Below are positions 11,012 through 28,539 of a DNA stretch of 64,000 nucleotides, piece by piece; within the stretch, counting starts at the first letter, position 1, and each line of letters starts with the position of its first letter. The position numbers and the translations under genes are program-made. The notes under the pieces were generated by a model. The model was not told the origin of the DNA. It searched no databases and worked only from the letters and a program-made list of their open reading frames with translations. This DNA comes from Deinococcus ruber (GTDB lineage Bacteria; Deinococcota; Deinococci; Deinococcales; Deinococcaceae): positions 434,001 through 498,000 of the forward strand of contig NZ_BMQL01000001.1 in assembly GCF_014648095.1 (NCBI RefSeq), written 5' to 3'.

Positions 11012-11856
11012 CGCCCACCACCACGCCGACGCTGTTCGACCTGCTCGCTCCGCACCCAGACTGGCTGTGGCTGCTGGGCATCTTGGCGGTGGCCGGGTGG
11101 TACACCGTGGGAGCGTGGCGGGCGAGCCGGGCCGGGCTTCCCTGGCCTGCCTGGCGGGTGGCCTGCTTCGGAGCAGCGCTGGTGCTGGCACTCCTGGTAA
11201 CCCAGACGGCCGTGACGCGTTACACGCTGCTCAGCATGACGCTGTACATGGTGCGTCTGATGGTGCTGGCCGAACTGATTCCGCCGCTGGCGGTGCTGGG
11301 CCTGCCCCCCGGACGGCTGACCCCGCGCGGCGGCTGGGGCCGGGCGCTGTCGTGGGTGCTCGATCCGTGGGTGGCGCTGGCGCTGTGGGCCACGGTCGTC
11401 ATCTTCTGGAATATTCCGGCCAGCTTCAGCGCGTCGCTGGTCAGCAATACGGCGGGCGGGCTGCTGCCGCTGCTGTATCTGCTGGGCGGCGCACTGAGCT
11501 GGGCGGTGGTGCTGCGACCACTGCCGGGCGTGCAGGGGCGCAGCATGGGGAACCGGGGCTGGTTCGGCCTGCTCAGCAGCCTGCCGATGATGGCGGTGGC
11601 CGCCGTGTGGCTGTACAGCCCGCGTGTGCTGTACGCGCCGTATGTGGGGGCGCTGTGCCTGTGGAACACCACGCCGCTGCAAAATCAGGTCAGCAGCGGC
11701 TGGGTGATGATGATCGCGGGGCTGCCCGGCATGGCACTGGCACTGGCGCAACTGATGGTCTGGCTGATCGGTCTGGCTGACAGCGGCACTGTCACCTACG
11801 AAGACGAACCGGAACCGGACGCGCCGACATTACCGCCCGCCCAAGAGCACTCCTGA
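11008..11856 (+). CDS. ctaG: Cytochrome c oxidase assembly protein, caa3 CtaG family
   Basis: A 282-residue polytopic membrane protein with about seven helices. Conserved features include [21 protein letters not shown] and a short acidic cytoplasmic tail. It is of the Bacillus caa3 CtaG type, needed for active oxidase. A GTG at 11008 is chosen as start because it overlaps the SCO1 stop (GTGA). The next internal start would delete the first helix. Last gene of the copper operon. Confidence 0.85.
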   Translation: MTPTTTPTLFDLLAPHPDWLWLLGILAVAGWYTVGAWRASRAGLPWPAWRVACFGAALVLALLVTQTAVTRYTLLSMTLYMVRLMVLAELIPPLAVLGLPPGRLTPRGGWGRALSWVLDPWVALALWATVVIFWNIPASFSASLVSNTAGGLLPLLYLLGGALSWAVVLRPLPGVQGRSMGNRGWFGLLSSLPMMAVAAVWLYSPRVLYAPYVGALCLWNTTPLQNQVSSGWVMMIAGLPGMALALAQLMVWLIGLADSGTVTYEDEPEPDAPTLPPAQEHS

Positions 11857-11881
11857 GCCGTCATCCGCTACCCTGAGGGCT

Positions 11882-12592
<711 letters not shown>

Positions 12593-12606
12593 ATGTAAAC
12601 AGCAGT

Positions 12607-12649
12607 AAAAAAGCCATCCTGACCTTGTACTAGTCAGGATGGCTTTTTT
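12607..12649 (+). terminator. Rho-independent terminator of deoD
   Basis: A perfect 17-bp stem from AAAAAAGCCATCCTGAC with its complement ending in six T, loop 9 nt. The A-run on the other side lets it work in both directions, although the convergent rsmB gene ends 160 bp away. 12650-12808 shows nothing recognisable. Confidence 0.95.
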
Positions 12650-12808
12650 ACGGTCCTGTTCTTCGAAAACCCGGGAAATAGAGCCGAAGCGCCCCAGCCC
12701 GAACCCTGAGTTCAGCGGCTTGCTCTTCCCTCTTCGCTGCACTTCCAGTGGGTCAAATCAACTGGAGGCTGTATCGGCGCTGAACCACAAGAACTCTTCT
12801 GCTTTTTC

Positions 12809-14161
12809 CTACTCCGCTACCTGACGCCGCAGCCGGGCGATGAAAAACCCGTCCACGCCTTCCAGCGGCACGGTCAGCACGCCAGGGCCGCTGCTGACCG
12901 CCTCGACCAGCAGGTCGGGCAAGGCTTCGGGCTGAAACTCGGGATTCGCATTCAGAAACTGCTGCACCACCTCCGGCCCCTCGGCCTGCGTGACGCTGCA
13001 CACGCTGTAGACCAGCAGGCCGCCCGGCGCGGTCAGAACGGCGGCAGTCTCCAGCATCTGCGCTTGCAGGGCGGCGGCTTCCTGCACCACGTCCGGCGTC
13101 AGGCGCAGCTTGATCTCGGGATGAGAGCGCAGCGTGCCGCTTCCGGTACAGGGCGCGTCGAGCAGCACAAAATCGGCAGGTGGCAGCGCGGGCACCTTTG
13201 TCAGATCGGCGCTGAAAAACTGTGCTTCCAGCCCCAGCCGCTCCAGATTTTCGCGGGCCGCATGGTGCTTGTTGGTCGCCCTGTCCACGCTCAGAACGCG
13301 TGCGCCGCTTGCCGCCAGCATTGCGGCCTTGATGCCCGCACCGCCCGCCAGATCGAGCACCCTCGCACCGTCCACATCGCCCAGCGCCCGCACACACGCG
13401 AAACTCGCCGGATTGATCGGCTGCGCCCAGCCCTGCTCGAAAGCGTCGGTGCCGCGCAGCGGGCGGTCGAGCTGCACCCGTACCACGTCGCCGTAGGCCG
13501 CCCCCAGTTCGCTGCCCTCGGCCAGCAGGCTTTCACGGCCCGCCGGAGTCAGCCGCAGCCACAGCGGTTGCGGCTCCAGCAGGTCTTTGAGCACCGCCGC
13601 CGCGCGTTCCCCATACGCGGCGCGGTACTGCTCGGCCAGCCACACCGGCAGCGTGTCTTCCGGGGGCAACGACGCGGGAATCTCGACCCGCCGCAGCACC
13701 GCATTGACCAGGGCGGGCGGCCCAAATCCGGTTTTGGCGAGGTTGACATATTCGTTCACCACGGCATGCAGCGGCGTTCCCAGCACCAGCTTTTCAAAGG
13801 CTCCCGTCAGCAGCAGCGCCCGCGCCTTGAGTGGCGTTTCTCCGCGTAGCAGCGGGGCCAGGGCCGCTTCCAGCAGCGGGGCGTAGCGCAGGGTGCCGTA
13901 CACCAGATGCGTACACAGCCCGGCGTCGCGGCCCGGCAGGTTGGCTCTCGTCAGGGCCTGATCGAGGGCCGACGCGGCGTAACTTTCGCCCGCCAGTACC
14001 GACACCAGCACCCGCACACTCAGGGCGCGGGCCGGATTGAAGGGCGGCGGAGTGGCAGAAGAACGAGGCTCGCCAGCAGGAGAGGTTTTCGCCGCACTGG
14101 ATTTCGCGGCACCAGATTTCGCAGCATTGGGTTTCGCACGACGGGAACGGGGCGCAGTCAT
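12809..14161 (-). CDS. rsmB: 16S rRNA m5C967 methyltransferase RsmB
   Basis: A 450-residue RNA cytosine-5 methyltransferase. Residues 1-40 are an Ala/Lys/Ser-rich basic tail. A NusB-like RNA-binding domain follows (about 42-180), then a Rossmann SAM domain with [16 protein letters not shown]. The two active-site cysteines of the family are in [15 protein letters not shown] and [11 protein letters not shown] 14161 has TATGCT six bases upstream (14173-14168), a leaderless layout. The spoVS gene lies 71 bp upstream on the same strand. The basic tail is longer than in E. coli RsmB. Confidence 0.92.
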   Translation of the reverse strand: MTAPRSRRAKPNAAKSGAAKSSAAKTSPAGEPRSSATPPPFNPARALSVRVLVSVLAGESYAASALDQALTRANLPGRDAGLCTHLVYGTLRYAPLLEAALAPLLRGETPLKARALLLTGAFEKLVLGTPLHAVVNEYVNLAKTGFGPPALVNAVLRRVEIPASLPPEDTLPVWLAEQYRAAYGERAAAVLKDLLEPQPLWLRLTPAGRESLLAEGSELGAAYGDVVRVQLDRPLRGTDAFEQGWAQPINPASFACVRALGDVDGARVLDLAGGAGIKAAMLAASGARVLSVDRATNKHHAARENLERLGLEAQFFSADLTKVPALPPADFVLLDAPCTGSGTLRSHPEIKLRLTPDVVQEAAALQAQMLETAAVLTAPGGLLVYSVCSVTQAEGPEVVQQFLNANPEFQPEALPDLLVEAVSSGPGVLTVPLEGVDGFFIARLRRQVAE

Positions 14162-14232
14162 TCGGTCAGCATACGGCGTTCACCGCATCTACCTCTGACT
14201 GCGCCCCGTACAGAGCCGCATCACTTAAAAGT

Positions 14233-14502
14233 TCAGGCGAGTTTGATGCCCCGAACAGCAAATTTGACCGCCGTTCTCTCTTCGCCCGCGATATCCAGCT
14301 TCACGAAGGCAGGCTGAGTCTGCAAATCCAGATTTTCCGGAATGATGTACCCACGCGCTATCGCCAGTGCCTTGACGGCCTGATTGACGGCTTCCGGCCC
14401 GATGGCCTGCACTTCTACTTCTCCCGCCGTTCGCAGCAGCGCCGCGATGGCCCCCGCCACCGCGTTTGGCCGCGACTTCCCCGATACCTTCAAGGTTTCC
14501 AA
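14233..14502 (-). CDS. spoVS: Stage V sporulation protein S (SpoVS) homologue
   Basis: An 89-residue single-domain protein that aligns with the SpoVS/Alba-like family over its full length: LKVSGKSRPNAVAGAIAALL, EAVNQAVKALAIARGYI, AFVKLDIAGEERTAVKFAV. The start is TTG at 14502. It places LKVSGKS at the usual N-terminus, and a G-rich run (ctggggggaagg on the minus strand) lies upstream. SpoVS is thought to bind nucleic acid and affects septation and spore coat formation in Bacillus. Deinococcus does not sporulate, so its role here is unknown. It has its own strong promoter. Confidence 0.9.
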   Translation of the reverse strand: METLKVSGKSRPNAVAGAIAALLRTAGEVEVQAIGPEAVNQAVKALAIARGYIIPENLDLQTQPAFVKLDIAGEERTAVKFAVRGIKLA

Positions 14503-14615
14503 GCCTTCCCCCCAGTTTGTAGTGACTCAACAATGAGATGCATGGTGAAACGAGACGTCATATATGGAGCGCCTGGCAACCGGACATTTCCCCTAAACGT
14601 TCGGAGGCTTCGCTT

Positions 14616-14644
14616 AGCATAAACGTGTGATGAGATCAGGTCAA
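14616..14644 (-). promoter_or_regulatory. Sigma-70 promoter of spoVS
   Basis: On the minus strand TTGACC (14644-14639), exactly 17 bp, then TATGCT (14621-14616). It is as strong as the gyrB promoter. It predicts a leader of about 105 nt before the TTG start. The flanking 14645-14720 is unusually AT-rich and could contain an upstream activating element. Confidence 0.75.
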
Positions 14645-14776
14645 TTGCGCCGCGATATATTGTGTTGCCCTTCTGTATTATTTATTACACGCAGCGATAC
14701 ATAAGTGAAAAATTCGCGGTTTCGCTGCCGACCCCGCTGCCCGTGCTAGCTTTCTGAAGATGAGTGCGGGGCAAGC

Positions 14777-15874
14777 ATGACGCAGAAAATACAGGAGCCG
14801 CTGTTTGGTGTGGCGGTCATTGCCGGTGTGGGATTGATCGGCGGGTCACTGGCCCTGGGTCTGCGGCAACGCGGGCTGGCAAGCCGTGTCATTGGCTACG
14901 ACGCCTCGCCGCAGGCCCTTGAGGAAGCGCTCGCACTGGGCGTCATCGATGAAGTACGCGCCACACCCGGCGAGTGGCTGCGCTCAGCCGATCTGGTGGT
15001 GCTGGCAGCCCCGGTCAAGGCGCTGCTGCCGCTGGCCCGCGAGCTGGCTCCCTGGCTCAGCCCGCAGGCCACCGTGACCGACGTGGGCAGCGTCAAAATG
15101 AGCATCGCCGCCGAGATGGAGCGGCTGGGCGTCCGGCAGTTCGTGCCCGGACACCCGATGGCGGGCAGCGAGCGCGGCGGCGTGCAGAACGCCAGCGCCG
15201 CGCTGCTGGAAAATGCCGTGTGGGTGCTGGCCCCGACCGAAACCACCCCACTGACGGCCCTGTCACGGGTACGCACGCTGGTCGAGCGGCTGGGCGCGGC
15301 CCCGGTGGTCATGCCGCCCGAGGCACACGATCAGCTCGTGGCGACCATCAGCCACCTGCCGTATCTGGCGAGCTTGGCCCTCACGCATATGGTGGCCCGC
15401 GACGAGAGATTGAGCCTGCTGGCCGCCGGGGGCTTCCGCGACCTGACACGGGTGGCGAGTGGCGATCCGCGCATGAGCCGCGACATGGTGGTCGAGAACA
15501 GAGAGGCGCTGCGCGAGGCAACCCGCCGATTTATCCGGCAGCTCGAACATCTGGCCGACACCCTCGATCATCCCGATGACCTGCTGGCCGCCGCCACCGA
15601 GGGCAAGCGCACCCGCGACAGCCTGCCGGTGGTAAAACGGAGCCTGCTGCCCCCGAAATTCGATCTGGTGGTGGCGACACCGGATCGGCCCAACCAGCTC
15701 GGCATCATCACCAACGCGCTTGGGCAGGCGGGCGTGAACATCAAAGATATCGAGGTGCTGAGCGTGCGCGAGCAGGGCGGGGCGCTGCGGCTGGGCCTGG
15801 AAACCCTGGACGACGTGACCCGCGCCGGGGAACTGCTGCGCGAACTGGGTTACGAAACGCGGGGGCGCGGCTAA
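14777..15874 (+). CDS. tyrA: Prephenate dehydrogenase with C-terminal ACT domain
   Basis: A 365-residue tyrosine-biosynthesis enzyme that oxidatively decarboxylates prephenate to 4-hydroxyphenylpyruvate. The NAD-binding motif is VAVIAGVGLIGGSLALGL. Catalytic region: VTDVGSVKMSI and VPGHPMAGSERGG, with the active-site His in GHPMAGSE. Substrate contact: HDQLVATISHLPY. An ACT domain (about 292-362, beginning FDLVVATPDRPNQLG) probably gives feedback inhibition by tyrosine. It is monocistronic. The TAGCTT box at 14747-14752 with TGC before it may be an extended -10. Confidence 0.93.
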   Translation: MTQKIQEPLFGVAVIAGVGLIGGSLALGLRQRGLASRVIGYDASPQALEEALALGVIDEVRATPGEWLRSADLVVLAAPVKALLPLARELAPWLSPQATVTDVGSVKMSIAAEMERLGVRQFVPGHPMAGSERGGVQNASAALLENAVWVLAPTETTPLTALSRVRTLVERLGAAPVVMPPEAHDQLVATISHLPYLASLALTHMVARDERLSLLAAGGFRDLTRVASGDPRMSRDMVVENREALREATRRFIRQLEHLADTLDHPDDLLAAATEGKRTRDSLPVVKRSLLPPKFDLVVATPDRPNQLGIITNALGQAGVNIKDIEVLSVREQGGALRLGLETLDDVTRAGELLRELGYETRGRG

Positions 15875-15900
15875 GCCAAGCCTCTTCCCCACTCCCAACC

Positions 15901-15933
15901 ACAACACCCCCACCAGTTCGGCGGGGGTGTTGT
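15901..15933. terminator. Bidirectional terminator between tyrA and nuoN
   Basis: CAACACCCCC pairs with GGGGGTGTTG around an 11-nt loop that can add two more pairs. It lies 27 bp after tyrA and 23 bp after the convergent nuoN stop, so it can serve both transcripts. Confidence 0.75.
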
Positions 15934-15955
15934 GTTGGGGCGAGCGGCAGGCTCG

Positions 15956-17403
15956 TCAGGTTCCGGCGAGCTGCGTCCAGATACCCGGATACGCCACCCA
16001 GCCATACGCCAGATTGGGCAGAATCCCCAGAGCGGTGATGCCCACCATGCCCAGCGCCACCGTGAAGCGCGTACCGAAGTGTGCGCCGTCGTATTCACGG
16101 GCGGGAGTGCGGTCGGGCATGAACATCAGGGCGGCGACGCGCAGATAGTACACGAAGGCCGCGACGCTCATCAGAGCCGCGATGACCGCCACCCAGGTAT
16201 ACCCGTTCTGAAAGGCCGCCTGAAACGCCAGATACTTGGCGTAGAAGCCCGCAAAGGGCGGCAGACCCGCCAGACTCGCCAGACACACGCCCAGCGCCAC
16301 CGCGTAGGCCGGATGGCGGTAATACAGGCCGCGCATATCGGAAATCTCGAAGCCCGCTTCCGTGCGTTGCAGCGCCGCCACGATGCCCAGTGCCGCCGCC
16401 GTGGTGATGGTGTAGATCAGCAGGTAATACGTGAGCGCGGGGCCGCCGACTTCGGGCCGCCCGAGCAGTGTCAGGGCCAGGAAGCCAGTCTGCGCCACCG
16501 CCGAATACGCCAGCAGCCGCTTGAAATTGGTCTGGAACAGGGCGGCCAGATTGCCTACGATCAGCGTGGCCGCCGTCAGCACCGCCAGCACGTCGAGCCA
16601 CGACGGAGCGTTGTGCAGCGCCCCGGAGAACACCCGCAGCATTCCGGCGAAGGCGGCCACCTTGACCACCGTACTCAGAAACAGACTCACCACCGTGGGA
16701 GCGCCGCCGTACACGTCGGGCGTCCACTGGTGAAAGGGAGCCAGCGCGACCTTGAAGCCGAAGCCGCACAGCAGCAGCAGCGCTCCGGCCACCAGCACGG
16801 GCGCATTGCCCACGCTCAGGCCGCTGGACGCTGCGGCGATGGCGGCGTAATTGAAGCTTCCGGTGGCTCCGTACACGAAGGCGATGCCGAAAATCAGGAT
16901 GGCGCTGCCCGTCGCGCCCAGCAGGAAGTATTTCAGACCCGCCTCTTCAGATTCGCGGCTGTCCTGCAAGGTCGCCATGACGTATCCGCTCAGGCTCATG
17001 ACTTCCAGACCGATCAGCATCGTGACCAGATCGCCGGAAAACGCGATGATCAGCGTGCCGGTCACGGCAAACATCAGCATCGCGTCGAATTCGGGAAAGC
17101 TCAGACGGGCGCGGGCGGCTCCGTCCAGACTGACGATCAGGGCCAGAGCCGAGCCGATCAGCAGCACCAGACCGATGGCAATGGCGGCATTGTCGGCGTT
17201 CAGGCTACCTCCGAACGCAGTCAGCCCCTGGTTCCACAGCCACACCATGCTGGCGGCACTGAGCACCAGAGTCGCCAGCGAAACATACGTAACACTGCGC
17301 CGGGGCAGGAAGAATCCCAGCACAGTGGCGAGAACTGCACCCAGCAGGGTGAGCAGCACAGGAATCATCGGAGCCAGAGCAACATCAGGCAGGACGAGCG
17401 GCA

Positions 17404-17404
<1 letters not shown>
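15956..17404 (-). CDS. nuoN: NADH-quinone oxidoreductase subunit N
   Basis: A 482-residue antiporter-like membrane subunit of complex I with about 14 helices. Family motifs are DLVTMLIGLEVMSLSGYVMA, GFKVALAPFHQWTPDVY (helix-7 Lys and His) and NFKRLLAYSAVAQTGF (helix-8 Lys). It forms part of the proton-pumping arm. The true start is ATG 17404, overlapping the nuoM stop as TGATG. Longer in-frame starts lie inside nuoM. It is the last gene of the operon and a terminator follows. Confidence 0.95.
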
Positions 17405-18834
<1,430 letters not shown>

Positions 18835-18850
18835 AGACTGCCTCCGGGGG

Positions 18851-18947
18851 GCCGTGAGCTATGAGCTATGAGCTTTGAGTTTGAAGCAGCAACAGCAGAA
18901 GCGCCGTGAAGGTGTTGGCCCATCGCCCATAGCTCAAAGCCCAGAGC
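18851..18947. repeat. Heptamer-built inverted repeat between nuoL and nuoM (GCTATGA type)
   Basis: The left arm has four consecutive units GCCGTGA, GCTATGA, GCTATGA, GCTTTGA. The reverse complement of the right arm reads GCTCTGG, GCTTTGA, GCTATGG, GCGATGG. A long stem can form in the nuo mRNA. The element lies wholly in the spacer and does not disturb either reading frame. Confidence 0.75.
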
Positions 18948-18967
18948 CTGTGCCCCACTTCTACCCC

Positions 18968-20881
<1,914 letters not shown>

Positions 20882-20894
20882 CCTTTCAGCCTCC

Positions 20895-21197
20895 TCATCC
20901 TTTCAACTCTGAGAGGTTGTCCACGTTGGTGGTTTCACGCTTGCGGAAGATGGTCACGATGATGGCGAGGCCGATGGCGACCTCGGCGGCGGCCAGCGTC
21001 ATCACGATGAACACGGCGGTCTGGGCAGTCAGGTCGCCCCACGCACGGGCAAACGCGATCAGCGACAGGTTGGCGGCATTCAGCATCAGTTCGACGCTCA
21101 GAAACACCATGACGGCGGTGCGGCGCGTCAGAACGCCGTACATACCGATGGCGAACAGCATGCCGGAGAGCGCGAGATAGGAGCCGGTGGAGACCAT
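20895..21197 (-). CDS. nuoK: NADH-quinone oxidoreductase subunit K
   Basis: A 100-residue subunit with three helices and the conserved membrane Glu in SVELMLNAANLSLIAF and in AAEVAIGLAIIV, both in the proton path. The C-terminus RETTNVDNLSELKG is typical. ATG 21197 is used. The upstream junction to nuoJ is a 106-bp spacer full of heptamer repeats. Confidence 0.95.
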   Translation of the reverse strand: MVSTGSYLALSGMLFAIGMYGVLTRRTAVMVFLSVELMLNAANLSLIAFARAWGDLTAQTAVFIVMTLAAAEVAIGLAIIVTIFRKRETTNVDNLSELKG

Positions 21198-21209
21198 CAG
21201 CAGCCCGCC

Positions 21210-21303
21210 GTGATGAGGGATGCGTGATGGGGGATGCGCGATGCGTGATGAGCTGACGCCAGCTCAAACCCTACTTTCCACTTCCTATTCTCTACTTCCC
21301 CTC
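21210..21303. repeat. Heptamer arrays between nuoJ and nuoK (GTGATGG and pyrimidine types)
   Basis: Six direct units run from 21210: GTGATGA, GGGATGC, GTGATGG, GGGATGC, GCGATGC, GTGATGA. From 21271 a pyrimidine-rich series follows: CTACTTT, CCACTTC, CTATTCT, CTACTTC, CCCTCTC. The 7-bp period is kept on both sides, but the two halves are poorly complementary, so this may be two half-elements. Confidence 0.65.
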
Positions 21304-21864
21304 TCACGCCCGCACCTCCTTGCCACTCTGCGCCGCTCCTTCCGTCACGGCGTCGGGCTGCACGACCGGACGCTGCACCAGCGCCACCGAACCGACCACC
21401 GCGACCAGCAGCAGGATCGACACCGCCTCGAAGGGCAGCAGGAAGCGCGTCAGCAGCGTTTCTCCGACCGGGCCGGGTGCGCCGTTTTGCAGTTGCGCGG
21501 CAGCCTGCGCCAGCGGTTTGGGGTCGTTGTACGTGAAGGCCAGCACGACGAAGGCAGAAGCCAGCAGTGCGCCGCCTATCGCCGCGATCTCGGTGATGTA
21601 CGGCACTGGATTGTGGCCGCTGACCGGCAGATTGGCGTTCAGCAGCATGATGACGAACAGGAAGAGCACCATGACCGCGCCCGCGTACACGATCACCTGC
21701 ACCACGCTGACGAAACTGGCATTCATGGTGGCGTACATGCCCGCCAGCGCGATCAGCGTACCGACCAGCCCCAGCGCGGCATGCACGGCATTGCGGGCCG
21801 CCACGGTAATGATCGCGCCGACGATGATGAGGGCACCCAGCAGAATGAAGGCGACGTTAGCCAT
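21304..21864 (-). CDS. nuoJ: NADH-quinone oxidoreductase subunit J
   Basis: A 186-residue, five-helix subunit. Markers are RNAVHAALGLVGTLIALAGMY, SFVSVVQVIVYAGAVMVLFLF (the helix-3 pi-bulge region next to the E-channel) and FLLPFEAVSILLLVAVVGSVAL. ATG 21864. It is flanked on both sides by heptamer-repeat spacers instead of by overlaps, unlike most of the operon. Confidence 0.95.
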   Translation of the reverse strand: MANVAFILLGALIIVGAIITVAARNAVHAALGLVGTLIALAGMYATMNASFVSVVQVIVYAGAVMVLFLFVIMLLNANLPVSGHNPVPYITEIAAIGGALLASAFVVLAFTYNDPKPLAQAAAQLQNGAPGPVGETLLTRFLLPFEAVSILLLVAVVGSVALVQRPVVQPDAVTEGAAQSGKEVRA

Positions 21865-21875
21865 GAACAGAACCT

Positions 21876-21966
21876 GTGATGGGTGATGGGTGATGAGTGA
21901 TGTTCCAGCGGCTATGAGCTATGGGCCATGAGCTATGAGCTATGAGCCGTGAGCTATGAGCCACAG
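21876..21966. repeat. Two adjacent tandem heptamer arrays between nuoI and nuoJ
   Basis: 21876-21903 has four GTGATG(G/A/T) units. 21911-21966 has eight consecutive units: GCTATGA, GCTATGG, GCCATGA, GCTATGA, GCTATGA, GCCGTGA, GCTATGA, GCCACAG. This is the longest uninterrupted array in the window. Only weak complementarity is seen downstream (22000-22034), so this copy looks more like a tandem expansion than a hairpin. Confidence 0.75.
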
Positions 21967-22038
21967 CACGCAGTTTTCCAGTTGGCACAGAGTACAGAGC
22001 ACCTAGCTCACCGCCGACTTTCGACGTCCAGCTTTCCC

Positions 22039-22590
22039 TCATTCGTACTTCACCCCTTCCAGTTCGGGCCGCACACCGTCCGGCACCTGAAAGCCCAGCC
22101 GCACGGGTTTGCCTTTTCGGGCGGCCTCGCGGCGCTGCGGCACGCTGCCCGTTACGCCGACCAGCATGTCTTCCTTGCTGTACACGAAGTCGCGGTAACG
22201 ATAATCGGCCATCTCGAATTCGTTGCCCATGACCACCGCACCCGTCGGGCAGGCTTCCTCGCACATCCCGCAGAAGATGCAGCGCAGCATGTTGATCTCG
22301 TACACGCTGGCGTAACGCTCGCCGGGGCTGGTCGGGTGGGCCGGATCGTTCTCGGCGGCCTCGACATAGATGGCGTAGGCGGGGCAGGCAGCGGCGCACA
22401 GGCTACAGCCGATGCACTTTTCCAGCCCCGGTTCGCCGGGTTTGTTGCTGGGGTGGCGCGTCAGGACGTGTCGCCCGCGAAACCTCGGCTGAATGGTGGC
22501 CCGCTGCTCGGGATAACTCACCGTCACCGGCTTCTGAAACAGTTTGGAGAGCGTGACACCCATGCCGCGCCCGATTTCAAGTACGCCCAT
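22039..22590 (-). CDS. nuoI: NADH-quinone oxidoreductase subunit I (two 4Fe-4S)
   Basis: A 183-residue ferredoxin-like subunit carrying clusters N6a and N6b. Cluster motifs are [12 protein letters not shown] and [12 protein letters not shown], each followed by a Pro. The N-terminus is an amphipathic membrane-contacting helix. GGAGG lies 5 bases before ATG 22590. It passes electrons from NuoG towards the N2 cluster in NuoB. Confidence 0.96.
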   Translation of the reverse strand: MGVLEIGRGMGVTLSKLFQKPVTVSYPEQRATIQPRFRGRHVLTRHPSNKPGEPGLEKCIGCSLCAAACPAYAIYVEAAENDPAHPTSPGERYASVYEINMLRCIFCGMCEEACPTGAVVMGNEFEMADYRYRDFVYSKEDMLVGVTGSVPQRREAARKGKPVRLGFQVPDGVRPELEGVKYE

Positions 22591-22633
22591 TTCGACCTCC
22601 GGTAGAGCTATGAACTATCGACGTGACCTGCAT

Positions 22634-25971
<3,338 letters not shown>

Positions 25972-25984
25972 AGGGCCTCCGGCA

Positions 25985-26087
25985 GCGTGTGGCTCGTGGC
26001 GTGTGGCTTGTGGGAAAGGCCGGGAGAACTTGCGCGAATCAGGTTGGCTTGGCTGTGCCTACAAGCCACGGGCCACAGGCGACAAGC
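25985..26087. repeat. Heptamer-built inverted repeat between nuoF and nuoG (GCTTGTG type)
   Basis: The left arm has GCTCGTG, GCGTGTG, GCTTGTG. The reverse complement of the right arm has GCTTGTC, GCCTGTG, GCCCGTG, GCTTGTA. The arms are separated by about 45 bp and form a stable hairpin in the transcript. It ends just before the nuoF stop. Confidence 0.75.
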
Positions 26088-26089
26088 GT

Positions 26090-27435
<1,346 letters not shown>

Positions 27436-27439
<4 letters not shown>

Positions 27440-28047
27440 GGCTGCACCTCCAGCGGGTGAAGATTCTGCCCCGAGTTGCCCATCGCGTCACCCGTCGCCG
27501 TCACCTGCCGCCCGTCGGGGCGCACCGTGGCGGGAACGGGGTTTTCGGGGGTGGGCATGATGCCGTTTTTCATCATCGCCAGCAGGTCGTGGCATTTGCG
27601 CCGGGTCACGTTCTCGTAATAGCCCAGGTCGTTCACCTGCATCATCGGGGCAGTGCCGCAACTTCCCAGGCATTCCACCTTCTGCACACTGAATCTGCCG
27701 CCCGCGCTCACCTCGCCGGGCTGCACGTCGAGCTGCGTCACCAGTTCATCCCACAGCTCATCGGCCCCCGCCAGCGAACACATCAGCGTGCTGCACACCT
27801 GCAAATGGTAGGTGCCCGTCGGAACGGTGGAATACGTGGAATAGAAGCTCATGACGCTGCGAACTTCGGTGGCGGTGCTGCCGATCAGGGCCGCGATTTC
27901 GTGCATATGCCCATCGGACACGTACCCGAAGTGGTTCTGCACCTCGCGCAGCAGCGGCATCAGAGCGCTGCGTTTGCCCTGCGGCGTGGCGGGATACCGG
28001 TTGAAGATATCGGAGACCAGAGCTTGTTTATCCTCGAAATACCCCAC
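27436..28047 (-). CDS. nuoE: NADH-quinone oxidoreductase subunit E
   Basis: A 203-residue thioredoxin-like 2Fe-2S subunit (cluster N1a). Ligands are in VCSTLMCSL and [12 protein letters not shown]. The N-terminal helical bundle is typical. About 35 residues after the core ([16 protein letters not shown] onwards) form a polar extension. The start is GTG 28047, directly after the TAA of the DinB-like gene, so the three frames nuoD-DinB-nuoE are translated as a chain. Confidence 0.95.
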
Positions 28048-28539
28048 TTACTCCCTCCAGATCGGCCAAACGGCCTCTTCGATCTCGTCCATCTGCTCTG
28101 CGCTCCGCCCGCTCTGCCGCAGCAGCGTAAAAATCTGCCCCCGGTGGTGCGAGTCGTGAACGATGGTGTGTTGCAGAAAATGGGCCGGGTCGCTGCTGTA
28201 GGCCGCCTCGAACGTGCGCCCCTCGGCGTAGGCGGCCTGTACCGCTTCCAGCGCGGCCCGGTCGCCCGCTTCAAAGGCGGCCTGAAGCTCGGGCGCTCCG
28301 GCATCGTCACTCGCTCTGGTCAAGCCCTGCGCGTGAGCAGGCGAAATCTCGCTCAGCCAGCCGCGCCGAAAGCCTGCCATGTGCGCCAGAAGCTCGGCAA
28401 TGGTGTTGCCGTCCGGCCCGTTCGAGCGGGTCAGATCATCGGCAGTTAGAGCCGCGATCAGGGCGGCATTCACGCGGCCATTGCGGGCAAACGATTCGAG
28501 AACGAGGGCGGGCACCATCTTGCCTGCTTCCCCGCTCAT
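28048..28539 (-). CDS. DinB-family (DUF664-like) protein embedded in the nuo operon
   Basis: A 163-residue four-helix protein of the DinB/YfiT superfamily. Putative metal ligands are His in [13 protein letters not shown] and the pair in [13 protein letters not shown], the usual three-His arrangement. Related proteins include thiol-dependent transferases and uncharacterised stress proteins. Nothing suggests a complex I subunit. The gene starts within the nuoD stop (ATGA) and its stop abuts the nuoE GTG, so it must be translated with the complex. Function is unknown: assembly, thiol protection or hitchhiking are all possible. Confidence 0.85.
   Translation of the reverse strand: MSGEAGKMVPALVLESFARNGRVNAALIAALTADDLTRSNGPDGNTIAELLAHMAGFRRGWLSEISPAHAQGLTRASDDAGAPELQAAFEAGDRAALEAVQAAYAEGRTFEAAYSSDPAHFLQHTIVHDSHHRGQIFTLLRQSGRSAEQMDEIEEAVWPIWRE

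Noticed and set aside
21876..21966. Tandem repeats considered as a CRISPR array
   Set aside because: The unit is 7 bp with no spacers and no cas genes in the window.
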